Made by a program: the position numbers and the translations under genes
NCBI RefSeq assembly: GCF_041146795.1
Contig: NC_135187.1
Span: 4,227,556-4,291,555, forward strand
DNA: 64,000 nt
Origin: Maylandia zebra
Taxonomy: Eukaryota; Chordata; Actinopteri; Cichliformes; Cichlidae
Direction: 5' to 3'
Notes under the pieces: generated by a model
What the model was told of the DNA's origin: nothing
What the model saw: the letters and a program-made list of their open reading frames with translations, nothing else
Database searches by the model: none
Shown here: one piece after another, positions 1 to 13,618 of the stretch
Position numbering within the stretch: the first letter of the stretch is position 1
Layout of the letters: every line of letters begins with the position of its first letter

Positions 1-660
1 TCCCAGCTTGAAAGTTATAATTAAAGTCTTTATGCTTTCCTGCAGCCCAGCTCAAACAAACGGGGCAAACAAGGGTCATCTTGTTACACAACATTAAATC
101 CCATAAGCCATGTCCATGTTATAATGTTAAAGGGACAGATCACCAAAAAATCAAAACAAAAAAACTATTCATATTGTTCATATTTTCCCTCCAATTCTCT
201 ACATTCATAATGCTCAAAATTTTTTTATGCGTTTCAGTTTTGAAGATATCAGCTGTACCAAGGTCTGCCTTTAATATACATTACTGTAATCTACTGTCCA
301 GTATGGCAGTCACCGTGTACAGTATAAAGAAAAAACTGCAGCAAATCATGACTGTGTGACTTAAAAGAAGAAAATGAGAATCTAGCTAGAAAACTGGGCA
401 CACCAAGTAAATAACTAAAAATCTAGAGGATAATAAAACGCTAACGGCCAAAGAACAACAACAATAAAACATGTACTATGGCTAATGCACAGAGACTTCA
501 GCAATGCAGAAATCACATTTTGATTTTCAAGATTTTAAGAGCCGTTTCTCATGCAGAGGCAACTTTATCCCAGAAACCTTACAGTAGATATTTATGATTC
601 TGATTTCAGCCCTTAAACGTGTCTTTAAAGCAGCACTGCTTTAAGCAGTCTGGCTGTTAC
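1..660. other. phc1 intron at left edge, no exon seen
   Basis: By position this is the intron downstream of the last phc1 exon visible here. A short plus-strand ORF at 81-359 shows no recognisable domain and its composition is like the AT-rich DNA around it. The FCS zinc finger and SAM exons expected next in phc1 are not found and must lie to the left of the window. Confidence 0.6.
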
Positions 661-3600
661 CTGTTGCTGTGGTAACAGTCTCCGACGGGTTAGTGTCTGG
701 ACTGTCGTTAGTCAAATCTTCACCAGCCGAGTCCTTGACTGGACCGCAGACCTGTCAAACACAAATTCAGTTTAAGAGTCAGCGACCGACAAAAACAAAA
801 CAAAAAACAAACTACAAATCCCATGTACTCACAGGGAAAGGCTCCGCCCCCTCCTGGATCACAAAGCCCTCTATGAGGTGTGTAAGAACCTGCGGTTTAA
901 CCACAGCTTGAGGTGGAGGAGCTCTCTCACCCTGACCACAAGTCCCACGGGACACCAGCAGCACTGGAGAAGGAGAGGATGCAGGAGGAGAAGGAGAGGA
1001 TGCAGGAGGAGGAGGAGGAGGAGGAGGAGCAGCAGAGCCTGGAGAGGTGAGAGGAAGATAAATACTGTTTTTCACCGAGTGTGTGTGTTGACAGTATTTT
1101 ACAGGGATGTATTTCTATGTTATTACCTGCATCGACGGGATTGGCTGGGATGGCCGAGGCATGATCTCTGACTGGCTGGAGCCGTGGAGGGGAGGGGCCA
1201 TGTTCGTCATTGGCTGAATTCGAGTCTGATTTTCTTTTCAGAGAGCCAGTCGTCTGTTTACTCTAAACAGAAAGTGCCAACAGATACAGACAGACACTGA
1301 GAGTGATTGTAGGATGTAATATTTACACAAGGAGCAGTTATGGCTGAGTAGCGTGTTTGTTTTAGTGCTAGAACCCAAAATCACCATCTGTGACATGTAG
1401 AAATGTGTGTGGGTTAGAAAAACATCAAGTCTGATTCATGAGAATCACTTAAATCCTGCTTCAGCTGACCTGTGGCGTCTGACCTCCTAATGAGTCTCCA
1501 TTGGTGGTTACACCAGCTGATGCTGCTCTCTGCTCTTCGGTCACCAGGTGGAGAGAGAGGGAGGAGCGAGACAGCGAGGGGGGAGGAGATGAAATGGTGG
1601 AGGGCCAGCAAGAGGCAGGGCTTGAAGCCAGCTGTCTGTTCTGACTCTGTCCAGAGCTCTGATTGGCTTGTGGATGCACCTGAGACACCTGAGCCAAGGG
1701 GGGAGCCTCCTGGGGTGACTGAAGCGTCTTCAGCCCCACCCCTCGGCCGACGACTCCACCCTCCCTGGAAGCGATGGACGCCACCATGGTGAGCAGACTA
1801 GAGGAGCTGCTGAGGACGGCGGCACCATCCTGGCTGCAGCTGCCACGGGCCAGAGCGAGAGCCTGGGCATTTCCAAGTGTGCTCTGCCTGGCTCCCACTA
1901 TCTGCACTGGGATGTGAGGCGTGTGGGGAGGCTGGCTGGAGCTGCTGGCAGGCGGCGGAGCAGGCAGGATGGGAGGGGGGTTCCTTGAAGGAAGCTGGAG
2001 GGGCAGGCGGAGCCCCTGTAAAGTTTTAGGTTGGATGGGGATGGGTCCGTTTCCGTGGCCTGATTTCTCAGCACCGAGTGAGGTTTTCTGTAGAGGCTGC
2101 ACCACCAGAGTCTGAGCGTTGACCGCTGGTTTGATGGTTGCCGTGCCCACCGGGTACCCGTGGGGCTGAGATGTGGCGTTGGATGTCAAGACCAGAGTAT
2201 GTGCTGCTGTGGGAGCTGTGGTTCCTGTGGTGAGGGTTCGAGTACCGTGGAGTAAGAGCTGGGAGAGAGGGATGGAAGACGACGAGGACGACGAGGCACC
2301 GGAAGAAGAGACAGGGTGAGCTTTGAGATTAGTAGGCTGGGGGTAGGTAGGGATTTTGATGTGGGATGGCTGGGGCTGAGGCTGGCTTGGTTTGGTGGGG
2401 GACTGAGGGGTAGACTGGTGAGAGGGCTGGACCAGCGAGTAGGCAGCTGGGAAAAATAAGAATGAAAATATATTAGTGTCTATTTAGTGATTCATCACAT
2501 TTAAAACGGCAGTTCACCCCCAAATTAACGTTACGTTACATATAAAAGCATTTAAACCTGAATCACTGTCATGAATTTGCTTCAATATTATTATAACTAA
2601 AATGAGAAAGTCCAAATTAAGTGTACGCTTCTGAAATTTCTGCCAAATCCACCACAGGCTCCATCATCATACACAACCTTCAGAGCATTACAAAGCTCAT
2701 TTATATGTTTAATTCCTCTTCTTTCTTTCCTACCCGAGTCACTTCTCTCTGGGGCTTCAGTCTTAACACCCACACCTTTAGGACCCGACAGACCTCGCAT
2801 GGCTAGATTCTGTACCTGGAGATGGAGCACAGAGCAAATGTTTGGGTGAAAACACCCATCTGTCACTTTGTTGCTGAAGAACGAAAGAATGTGTCTTCAA
2901 GCCATGAGAACATTTTTATGTTAGCCACACACCTGGTCGTTATCAGATTGGCTGCTGGATGAGGAAGTCGGAGGCACTTCCTGCTGCTGTTGCTGAGCCT
3001 GTGGCTGCTGGGCAACAGTTGCCACAGCAGTAGTTGCAGTGCTGCCGGGCATGAAAATGAGCTGGGAGGGGATAGGCGTCCTAAGGGAGCGGTTCACCTG
3101 CAGGACAAAAAGACATTAAAGCCATTAAAATGCACAAAACTGAGCTGCCGCACATAAACCATCTGATCAAACTCACTCTCAGGTACATCTGGCCCTGCCC
3201 TCCGGCTGTCCCACTAAGCAGCACTGATTGGCTGATTGTGGATGTTGCTGAGGCACCCATTGGACGGCTGCTGGTTGTAGACCCTGATCCAGATGTTACA
3301 TTGACCTGAAGAACAGGAACGTGCATCTTTAAGATCTTTTGTGGCTCGAAGGAAAAAAAGCGGTACTGATTTTGTGGCATAAAGAGCTATCGTTTTTGTA
3401 TGATTACGTACTGCGGTTGTGCTGGTAGTCTGAGAAGAGCTACTGCTGGAGGGGCTTGACTGACGACTGGCAGCCAGAGTGGCCTTAAAAAAACAAAGAA
3501 AGTAAAACGAAGAAAGGGAAGAGACAGAGAAAAAAAGCAGCTTAAGGTTTCAATAAACTCCAAACAAAATGAAAACTGAGATGTTTACAGAGGCTGTTGT

Positions 3601-5578
3601 GTGGTTGATGCAAAATATGCTCAGCTTTGTTTCTGGCCACAAAGCCTCCATGTTTTACAACCCACAGCTGTCCAGCATCGACTGTAGACGTGGCCTCCCC
3701 ACCTTTTTCTTCTGGTTTTCATGGGAGTTAATTATTGCATGCAAGTAGGTGGCAATCTGTCTTATGCAACGCTGTTATAGCGTCATCATGTATCGTTTTA
3801 TTTCTTACAATAGTTTTTCTTTGTGCTTTGCAAACAACACGTGCAGGATGTTTATAACTTCCTTTACTTGAAAGAAACAAAGTGAAATTTGCACACACCT
3901 TTACCTGTTGCACAGCTGCCAGGTTCTGCAGCTGTGCTGCGTTGTTGATCTGCTGCTGCAGCATCAGCTGCTGGAAGTACTGAGCGGCATTGGGCTGCCT
4001 CTGTAACGCCTGCAGGGCCTGGAGGGAGGAGCAGACGGCCAAAAATGAAAACTGAAGGAGGGACAGCATTTTGGAGAAGGAGAAGAAAAAAAGAAAAGGG
4101 GGAGGGAGGAACGGAGCATGAAGGAAGTAAAGTGCTGTGAAAAGATGGGGATGGAAAACATGACGGCAAAGAGTCAGAAGAAGACATGAAAGAGTGAGGG
4201 ATGGGAGAAATTTAGGATGGAAAAGGAAGTGCAGAGAAAATTGAGGGGATAGAGCAGACTGAGAGAAACGAGTGCAGAAGGAGCAGAGAGAGAGCGAAGC
4301 TGCAGAAACCTGCCAGCTGCCTGATGTATGAGGGGAGGCTCGTACAGTAATAAGTCGGGGGATGAAAGCGAGCGCGGCGGGCTGGATTAGTGTGTGCCGG
4401 GTGACAGAGACAGATGGCCGTGCAGGGTGACAAAAGCCTGAGAAAATAACACCCAGCCTCCATCACACCCAGCACGACTCGGTCTCTTTTCTTTACCCCC
4501 CCCGATTCAGTCAGTCTTCATCAGTTTCTGTCCATCGGCTAACACATAAATCAGAAATTATGAAGACAAATGAGCCACACACACACTTTCTGCCCCTGCT
4601 TACACGCAAACAGTCCATGTTTACGCTGCAGCCAAAAACACAATTTGGACACGAAAATGCAAAGTGATATCATCATTTTCTATTAATTTTTATTACAATT
4701 TTGTTCACTGGCAGGATTATAAATGCTCCGCCTACATCACAGTGAAGGTTTTGCCACAGGGATCTATTTTACGTGTTTCACGATGCATCTGAAATGAGTT
4801 TTAAACTATGCAAAGAACCAAACGCTCCCACGAGTCACGTTTTTAAAGTCTAGACCTGAATCTAGACCTGTATACATGCAATCTAATCCCCAGGCATGCA
4901 ACCTACTTTTAGCCCAACAATAACAACTCGAAAGCAGAACAATGCACCATGCTGCCGGGCTATCACCCTCAAGGTATGGTTCAAGTGTGAGAACAGCGAG
5001 ATATTAAAGATGGTAGGGGTCATTAAAAGCCACCCCATGAAGATTATGACCACTTCCTACTTGGGGAGGGGAGTTTTTGAGGATGAGCACTGGTTTCTAA
5101 TCAGGGATGTCTCCCTTTTTTCACATTTACAAACAAAGAAACGCATTTCCTGTCGAACAAAACTTACATTTTTAAGCATTTTAAATATTTTTTACGCGAT
5201 GCCTTTTCCCCCCTTTGTGCACAACAATCCTGGCACACTTGGATTATTACTGAGGCCCAAAACTGGAAATCCAGCTAACTAACATGTGTGTTAGTTTTTA
5301 ACTGTTAAACTAAACTGATCTTAACCTGAATTCTAAAGGCAGCTGTGAACCGAGCCTTTAAAAGCTTTTTCCATGAAGTGAGGACTCATTGTCAGCGTGT
5401 GAAAATCAATGTGGTCTGGTCCTGTAGCCACACAGGTATAAACACTCACACCTACCTGGACCGCCTGCCTTTCATACAGAGACATGGAATTCATGGGAGA
5501 GGGGCGGGAGCTGGTCCCAGACGGAGCGCTTCCATTGGTCGAGGCCCCCTGCTGGTTCTGCTCTCCGTCTGTCTCCAT
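661..5578 (-). CDS. phc1: Polyhomeotic-like protein 1 (PRC1 subunit), 3' end outside window
   Basis: Nuclear Polycomb repressive complex 1 subunit. Coding exons in transcript order: 5456-5578, 3905-4018, 3412-3483, 3177-3305, 2933-3097, 2734-2815, 1470-2446, 1127-1262, 833-1038, 661-751, all joined in phase (about 700 codons). The start ATG lies in a good context just after an acceptor. The N terminus carries SMSLYERQAVQ and LQALQRQPNAAQYFQQLMLQ, both typical of PHC1. Later come QSVLLSG, QMYLR, AQTLVVQPLQ, HIPVQIVGARQ, a KRKSDS block matching PHC1 KRKADS, and homology domain HD1 (QAVVKPQVLTHLIEGFVIQE, then GAEPFPV). The HD1 exon also codes a proline run. FCS zinc finger and SAM are missing only because the window ends. 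The long glutamine-rich block I recall from mammalian PHC1 is not seen; only a short Q run remains in exon 2933-3097. PHC2 fits less well because its N terminus differs. Confidence 0.93.
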
Positions 5579-7500
5579 GGCTGCTGAGGAGACAGATGAG
5601 GCGTCCGTCAGTCAAACACAGGATGAAACAAACACCAGTTTCTCTCTCTGCGAGAGTCTGATGGATAGAGGAGGAAAAAAACTCCACACCTGTCACGGTT
5701 CCTGACAAACAGCAGACCTCACAGAGTCGAGATGCTGTGAAACACTTTTTACAGCGTGGATGACTGATGTAGTTCTGCTGCTGGTTATTTTTAACACTTT
5801 CAACATTTTAAAATGTTTTCATTTTTTATGGCAGTAAATCACAACGACTGAGTGTCTCGCTGACAGCTGTTTTTTCCCATCGCCACCATGGAGACGGACA
5901 CAATGCTCCACAGACCAGTTTACACCTTTAAAGGGCTTCCATCAAGCTTTTCCTTTTTTCTGTCACACACACACGCATGCACGCACACTATAACGGATGG
6001 ATTTAGTATGGACGTTCATATGAAAGATTACATTTACTGCCCTCATTACTTGAAACTTTGGTAAATTATATGCAGTTTTTTCCTGCTTGGATCTGTAGGA
6101 TGTCCAAATAAGGGGACATCTCAGGTATACAGAAGCTCCACCGACCTCCTGTTCAAACCTTCTGCTTATGAGGGGCAGCCAATCAACAGAAAGTTGACCT
6201 AAGGGGCAGTCGATGAACTGAGTAGCTTCACCAAAGCCCAATATAAGACCGATCCACCACATTCTTGTTTTACATGCTGTGGACAAGCTGCAGATTCAAT
6301 TTTAACCCCCTCACACTAACCACACACAACATGCATCCTGCAGACAGGAAGACTATGAAAGTACCTCTAAACTGCACAACTAAAATGATTAATGAAATCA
6401 GGTTGCATTTACAGATTTGCCAAATTAATGTAAGTCAGGCTGTCACAGGGATTGTGGTAAAAAAACAAAATCATAATAATAATAATAATAATAATATTCT
6501 TTACATATATGCAGAAAATGAGGGAAAAATGTGCAAAAAAAAAAAAAAGATATCTGTCAAATCATTTTGCAAATGCTTTAAACTCAAAATGCGAGAGCTG
6601 GAGGTGGAAAGGATTCTGCAACCATGCACAAAATTCAGTCATCTCTGATATTAAAGACGTGGATTTTTGACACAATATTGCCATCATCACCTTTATCATC
6701 AATGCATGGTTACTGTTACACACTAATCTGTGTGTAAGAAAAAGCAAATATTTGCTGTAACGTATGAACCTCAGAGTGAAGTGATAAAAGACAGAAGTCT
6801 GTGCATTTTCTTCTTATTTTTGACCATTTGATAAACAAAGGTGTATTTTATGCTTGTGTAAATTAAAGCTCTGCATTAGATTTTTTTCTTGTTCCGTTTT
6901 GCACGTCTGGACATGCAGGAAAAGGCCTGGAACGTGTGAGGGGATGAAGATGGCAGCTGTAAAGATATAATTAACTGTAACATGCAATTTAAAAATGCAC
7001 ATTCATTTCCTCTTTGCAGCAGTTTATCATTTTAATCAGGTTATCTGGTTTAGGTAGGAAGTCATTATAAAGCATCCATTTTCGGGGATTCACAGGAATA
7101 AAACGGGGAAACGTGCTTTAGTACAAAGGCTCCTGCATGAGAAACATTTCCAAAAGCATCGCTCACACAGCCTTTCTGCATCTACTTCACCACCTTACAG
7201 GACTTGTTCAGACCAGGTGTTCACAATCTTTTTTTTTTTTGCAGTTTCCTTTATCACTGCTCCTCCTCCTCCAACCATCCTGTCCCAGCACCTACAGTCT
7301 GCCTCCGTCTCCAGCCTCCACCAGCTCAAAAACAGCCACCTGAGCAGCTCACACAGCGCTAACGTTAGCTAGCCATCCTCCATGTTTCAGACCAGTTAAC
7401 ACTGGATCCACCGGAGGCTACTCCTCCTAGCCTCCCGCTAGCCCCCCCGCCTCCACCGCTGCTGTCTGGCTCGTTAACGCGGCTCTCGCTCCGACCTTAC
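5579..7500 (-). other. phc1 intron 1
   Basis: Intron between the noncoding first exon and the ATG exon. It holds an (AAT)n run near 6472-6496 and an A-run near 6535-6548. ORFs inside it have no domain and are taken as chance. Confidence 0.6.
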
Positions 7501-7790
7501 CGTCACCGCTCCGGGTTCGTCCGGCTCCTCCTGCACCGGCTGCCCGCTGCAGAGCGACACCGAGCGATGCAACGATCCGCCGGGCTTCTTGTCTGCGTTG
7601 TGCCCGGTGCTGCTGCTCTTTTCGCCCGTCTTCTTCTTCTTCTCTGTGCAGGACGCTCGAAGCGGCAGCAGCAGCACTGATTTTACTGTTCTGCATAAAT
7701 TTGCAGCTGATGTGTGGAAACGCCTCCTTCTTTTTTCTGCTCGGCCCTTTCCGGCGCTGCACGATGACGGAGCAGGACGGGGACAGGGGC
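7501..7790 (-). promoter_or_regulatory. phc1 noncoding first exon and promoter region
   Basis: On the minus strand a strong donor (GTAAGG after GGTGACG) ends at 7501. The DNA upstream is GC-rich with many CpGs compared with its surroundings, as expected for a housekeeping promoter and 5' UTR exon. The transcription start cannot be placed exactly. ORFs on both strands here (for example 7427-7762 and 7589-7891) are explained by GC content. Confidence 0.55.
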
Positions 7791-8229
7791 TCACTTTACC
7801 CCCAAAGGCTTCGGGATCAACATGCTTAGCATTATCTCAAACTTCATGTTTTACTGGACACCAGAGTAGTTTTGCATTTTTCACAACTTGACATGATACT
7901 TGTTCATCCTGCACCTATATTCATCTGACACAAGGTGGTTCAGCTTCCTCCCCCTCCCTTCCTTCTGATTGGCTGACACTTAACAACAGAAGGTTTGAAC
8001 GGCAGGTGGGTGGAGCTTCTTTTCCTGAGATGACCATTTTAGGGATATCTTGTCTTTATAACTTCATACTAATAAAAAAAAAGGTATACCTGTCTGAAGT
8101 CAAGTGTTTAGAGCAATGTGAAGGAATTACTTGTGGACACACGGATCTCATTATTTTTAACTTTGGCCATGTTTAATATGAATGTCCACCAATGGAACAG
8201 GAGATATAAGGTATGATATATAAATATAT

Positions 8230-8700
8230 ATAAGGAGAAACTGAAAAAAGATTCACCTGGGTACCTGCAGTCATTCTATACCAACGTATTCTAGAGTCAA
8301 ATGTGAGACCATCTGCCCAACAGCTTCAGCCTGAGCGACACTGTGTCGTGCAACAGGCCAATGATCCCAAGCACAGCAGCAAATCTGCAGCAGAATGACT
8401 GAAAAAGACGAATCATGTGGTCCAATCAATGGCCAGACTGCAATCTAACTTGAGCTGAAATGCTGTGTCAGGACCTCAGGAGAGCTGTGAATAAATAAAT
8501 GTCCACACACCTCAATGAACTGAAGCAGCGTTGTAAAGAAGGCTTTGCTGAAATTCCTCCTCAGCCATGACTGATAAAGACACACAGAAAACCATGACCT
8601 TAAGTTATTGCTGATAAAAGTGGCTCTCCGAGTTATTGAATCGTGGGATGTACTCACTTTTTCAAACACCACTTCTGCATTTTGGCTCAGTTTTTATTGA
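8230..8700 (+). mobile_element. Degenerate Tc1/mariner-like transposon remnant
   Basis: One plus-strand frame reads NDPKHSSKSAAE and then, past stops and frameshifts, further transposase-like C-terminal sequence. NDPKH is the usual context of the second catalytic Asp in Tc1 transposases. No intact ORF or clear terminal repeats are seen. It lies between the divergent ends of phc1 and slc2a3. Confidence 0.5.
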
Positions 8701-8751
8701 ATAACTCAGAATAAGTCAGTGTTTAGATTATGAGGGAGGAAAATGTAATAT

Positions 8752-8985
8752 CCTTTTAAAGTCTGAACCATGAAATAATTGCCAGAAAATTCTAAAAAGT
8801 CTTTTTTGAACATGGAACATTTATTGAGCCTCCTGACAAATAAAAAATATATTAATTTGCATAGATTAGTTTTAATTTGTATCATATTTGCTGCACCTTG
8901 TATTTTTTTTGCTCAATAGTGTATTGTGCAATCTCAAAAACTCATAAAAACTGTATGTATCAAATATGATACACTACGTGTTAAG
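8752..8985 (-). mobile_element. Second, older copy of a TTAA-type MITE
   Basis: This stretch is a diverged reverse-complement relative of the MITE at 19912-20191. Shared blocks include a TTTTAATTTGTATCA segment, a TATCAAATATGATAC segment, and the terminal CCTTTTAAAG/GTCTGAACC-like block. The TTAA flanks are decayed. Assignment rests on by-eye similarity between the two sites. Confidence 0.5.
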
Positions 8986-9059
8986 AGGATATTATAAACA
9001 AAATTTCATGAGTGCTGAAAGAAAGATGGTCACACTGTGTGTAGTTACATGATGAATAT

Positions 9060-12000
9060 TTTATTTAACAACATTATAATAACTGGTTTGTACAGTACAA
9101 ACAAAAAAGGCCGGGGTGCATCACTGTTGTTGCACAGAAAAATGTAAAAAAATAAAATAAAATAAAAAGCTAAATCACCAGCTTGGTCTATTTCCATCAA
9201 AACATATGATCAATATCACTTGGCTTCATTTTTGGCTGCCACTCAAAGACGATCCATAAAGATAATGGCTTTTTGAAACATGTCTAAAATAACACCCAGT
9301 CACTAACCACAGCACGGCCTTCAAGTTTCAGATGAACCTCGTTTATTGTTACTGAGTAAACCAGCGAGTTCTTTCTAACGTACTGGAAGCAACGGGAAGC
9401 TTTCTCACAAAGACACACATTTAATAACAGTGAGAGAGGCACAAACAGAATTACAGTACATGACACTCAAACATCTATTTACACATCAACAACACACGTT
9501 AGGACCAAACCGACGCCGGAAACACAAACAGAACAAAGATCACAGCAGCCAAAGTGAACTGTTGAGACCTGTTCCTTGGTGATAGATTCATATCTATGAC
9601 GATGCATGAATATTACCAGAACTGCTGGTTTAAAACACAAAAGCTTTGACAGTTTATTGTGAAATTTTCAAGTGTAACAATATGGCTAAAAGTCCTAACC
9701 AAACTGAGCAGTGCTAAACACCTCTGAGTGTAATGTGACCAGGCACGTACAGCCGGTGGACAGTAAAGAGCAGGGACAGCAGTGTTAGTCTGTGAGTTGA
9801 CTCTTACTCACAGGCAGATTGTGTACAATGTGCAAGGGTACTAGTTAACCAGTTAACATCCACCAGGTCTCAGGCGATCTAAATGATTAGGGCTGGGTTA
9901 ATATCCACCACATTTCAGGGAGCTTTTGCTTACTTTACACCCAAAAAGGAAGCAGAAGAATAGACGAACTACAATCTAACACGGCCACCGGTGATCTGCT
10001 GGATGTTAAGAGCCAAAGAAGCAGAGTGAGAGATACAGTAATGACAATGTGCACCCCGAACTAAAAAGGAACCAAACACACATACAATGGCCAAAGTCAA
10101 CATATAAATAGTACTCTATTAAAAAATACATATTTACAAATTAACAGCTATACTATCTTTGTACAGTAAGTGGAAGGTTTTGAGGGTTTTGGGTTCGTAG
10201 ATGTGCATAAAGTAGCTGTTGGGAGCAGTGTGAGCCTGGGTCCATATATCTGTTTTAAATCCTTTCAAATACATTTGGGATGCACTGCAGTCAAAGCAGG
10301 GGTTGAATCAGGGCTGAGTTACCCCAAATCATTCAGGTTTTAAAGCCCTGTTGAAGAAGTTTTGCCAACTTTAACAAACAATATTCACTTTTCCACCACA
10401 GTTAGAATAAGAGGTTCTAAGTTTACAAAACAGCTGTGAAAATACAGGTAATTTTGAATATTAGATACTGCACAGTGCTGTAATATTTTTACAGCAGGAA
10501 ACTGTTGTTGTAGATTACAGTAGGAACACTGTAAAATAACAGATTCATGCTTGCAAATATTAACTGGAATATTGTTACAGTGTTGTTGTGAAGGTTGCAA
10601 AAATCCAATCTTTCCACATCAAAAGCAAGCTGTACGTTTTTAAACTCCATTTTAAACATTTTGCTCCACCCGTGACCTCAATGCTGAGAGCAGTGAACTC
10701 AAATCTTGGAGGTATCCTGTATCACAAAAGGCCAACAGGGCAGGCTGTGTAATAGAAAGAACTTTAAATATCAGACTCAGTGTTAGTGCCATTGAAGAAG
10801 CTGCGTGTGACTAAACAGGGTCGAGAGACTAAACACAACACTGAACACCACCGGCGAGGAGGAGCGTACCGCACCCCTCCCTCAATGCAAGCACAGTACA
10901 TCACCCACAAATACAGCAATACACAACAAAGTCATGACTGCACAAACAATCCCCTCATTGCAAGAAATATTCCTCTCAATAAATCTCTCAAGTTCAACAG
11001 GTCTGCAAAGTTATATATTTCCACCATTTAAATGAGGCAGGTAGCATTGAAAGAAGTCGTGTCCACACAAATATTCTTCCAGCGTACAATAATTACAATA
11101 AATTCATAAATAAATACATAAATCAATAAATATATCCTCGTTGTGCAGCATGAGTGAAAATAGCTTTTTTCATGAAACTACAGGAATTCACGCAGTCACG
11201 ACAGAATGTATAAAATATACTTTGTGTCACACATGTCTACACCACACACACTGCACACTGTTTGGAATACATAAATCTGTAATGGCTGATGGTGCTACTC
11301 TTCAGACAAAGCGTCACAATGTTGGCAGGATCTGGACCCAAGCACGTAAAGCCAGACTCACACCACACAGATGTGGTCTCATTTCTACAAATCGTGGTTG
11401 TTAATGTTCATTTTATTATTTGGGAATCACTATTAATGTATGAAATACACAAGACTGATTGTTGCTTATTAAGTCATTTAGTCTTACAGCTTTTGTAAGA
11501 ATAAACAATTTTTATACTCTTACAGTGTTGCGTCAAAGGTTCGTTTTAGTGCATTTGGGCCATTCGAAGGATTTTTAAAGCATTTGAAGACATTCTTCAT
11601 GTCACGTTAACAAATCTGATGCACGTATGGGAAAAATTAGCAGAAATGAGGAAAGATGAAGTTCATTTTGACCTGAAGGATGAAATAATTTAACGCACTT
11701 TCTCAGAGCGAGCTGAAATGCACTGGAGGTTACGTAACCTCGGTTCTCTGAGTGTTCCCGTAATCAAACAACAGAAAGAAAGCTTTAAAGAAGACTCCAG
11801 CATTCGGAGCACATATGTAATAAAGTCTGCTGGAAAAAAAAGGTTTTGCCCTCCAATCACTGGGTCCTGCATCCAGACCAGCTGCTTCCAGATGTTTTTT
11901 TGTTTTTTGTAGAATTAAAGCCCCAGTCAGTCCTTTGCAATTTCTGTATATAAATAAAAACAAAACCACATACAGTTCCATTTCAGAACGAAAACACAAT

Positions 12001-13618
12001 ACTAAAAAATGTCCACTATGTCATTTTCCCTTTGTGGAAAAAAGTATAATTTAAAATAAAAGCCCATGAACCATCACAGACAGCTGTGTCACCCGTTATC
12101 CTTACAGTATTAGCACTTCCCCCTTTAATGGTCTCTGCCCATTCTCAGCTCACTGAGAGTTTAGGATTTTTTATCTATTCTAACATCAGCTGTGACAGAT
12201 ATAAGTGTTCTGCAGGTAAATATAGTTTCGATTATTCTGTAGGTTAGACATAAAGCGCTATTGTGCTCAATGACTTCTACGTTGCTGATTTTGGCTCTAT
12301 TGCTTGCGTTGCCGCTTCTCTGGTTAACAAGGTGCATTAATGCATCTAAATCTCTGAGCTACATTTTAGGTGATGGACACAGAGCTTATTGCAAACTCTG
12401 TGTCCCTCCTTGGGGCAAATCTGGAAAGCACTACAGTTCTTTGTTTGATTTCTAACTATATACTCTATACAAAAATCAGTTTCTAAGGTTATAAATACTA
12501 TGATAATTTTCCCTTTAACAAAATAATATACATTGCACGCTACCCCACCGTAATCTACGTGTGTAAAATAATTAAAAGGGTTTTTGTTTACAGGACACAG
12601 TCCTAAAAATAATAAATCTTTGTATATATTCAGTGTCTATATAAACATTATATAGAATAATTATAACTTTAAATTCTCTGGTGAACGGGACATTTTTTGG
12701 AGTAAATTTGGGATTCATCACCAACTACATCAACTCTAAGATCAAAGATGAAGCAGAACACCTCTGCAATTGTCAGTTATTACTGAGGGTGGCGCCAAAC
12801 TCCAAGTAAGCAAAGGCATAGTAGATTACAGCTTTGGCCATCTTATGAGCTTTCAGAATTTCTACAGTTAGCGTGACCTGTGCGGCTGTTAAATCCCCGC
12901 CGTGAAGAGCCGATTTCAGGTTGTGTGTTCACCATTTCTTTGGCTTTGCTCTTCAGAGCTCTCTGTGAGCACTTAATGAAATGCTGAAAGCAGAAACTGC
13001 AATTATCCTTTCAGACCTGCGATTTGAGAACGTTTCCATATACATAATTGCAACAAAATCTACAATAATATACGAACTACAGCTAAAATATACACGGCAC
13101 TATACTGCCCACTACGACACATGTCTAATATTTTAAACAGAAGTGTGTCAGTTTAAAAAAATGTGGATCATTGTTATTCTAACATCACTCAGGCCTGAAC
13201 TCAAACACCTACACCCCTTCATAAAAGCGTCATCATTTCACCTTGACTGTTACCCGGCACCTGCTTCAATTTTGTTTTACAGTGTGTCATCCTGAGACTC
13301 ACTGCCGTGTTGAAAAAGAGTCACACTGTCAATGAGTGCAGTTGAATTCCTAGGAATGTATGTTTCTTTTCAAAGGAAGGGAGGATTTAAAAGAAGGAAG
13401 CGTGAGAACGTTCAGAAAAACAAGAAGTCCAAAGTGCGATGATGAGAGCAGAAAGTAGGACCTTTCAAAGGTACAAACCCATGAACTCGTAACGCTATTG
13501 TTATCTAAGCCTGCTGTAAAATAAGCTTTAGTTCCAATTTAGAGTATGTCTAAAATTGCTGTGGCTCTTCCTTCGTTTATAACCTCTCTTATCCATTAAA
13601 ACCTCATCTACACCTGCT
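9060..13618 (-). other. Probable long 3' UTR and downstream flank of slc2a3
   Basis: About 4.5 kb downstream of the slc2a3 stop codon, AU-rich, with no exon and no recognisable transposon. Possible polyadenylation hexamers on the minus strand occur in several places, including near 9060. An ATTTA-rich cluster lies at 11097-11134. How far the transcript really runs cannot be settled from sequence alone. Confidence 0.4.
11097..11134 (-). promoter_or_regulatory. AU-rich element candidate in slc2a3 3' UTR
   Basis: On the minus strand this reads as a cluster of overlapping ATTTA pentamers (ATTTATTG, ATTTATG, ATTTATTTATG, ATTTA). If the slc2a3 3' UTR reaches this far, it would be a typical AU-rich mRNA stability element. 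Confidence 0.4.

Noticed and set aside
3728-4475. Long overlapping minus ORFs around phc1 exon 3905-4018
   Set aside because: They read through intron sequence; only the 114-base exon has family similarity and correct splice sites.
7427-7891. Overlapping GC-rich ORFs on both strands
   Set aside because: Explained by the CpG-rich phc1 first exon and promoter.
12261-12455. Hydrophobic 64-codon plus ORF (LLILALLLALPLLWL)
   Set aside because: Looks like a signal peptide but lies in the probable slc2a3 3' UTR on the opposite strand with no further coding support.
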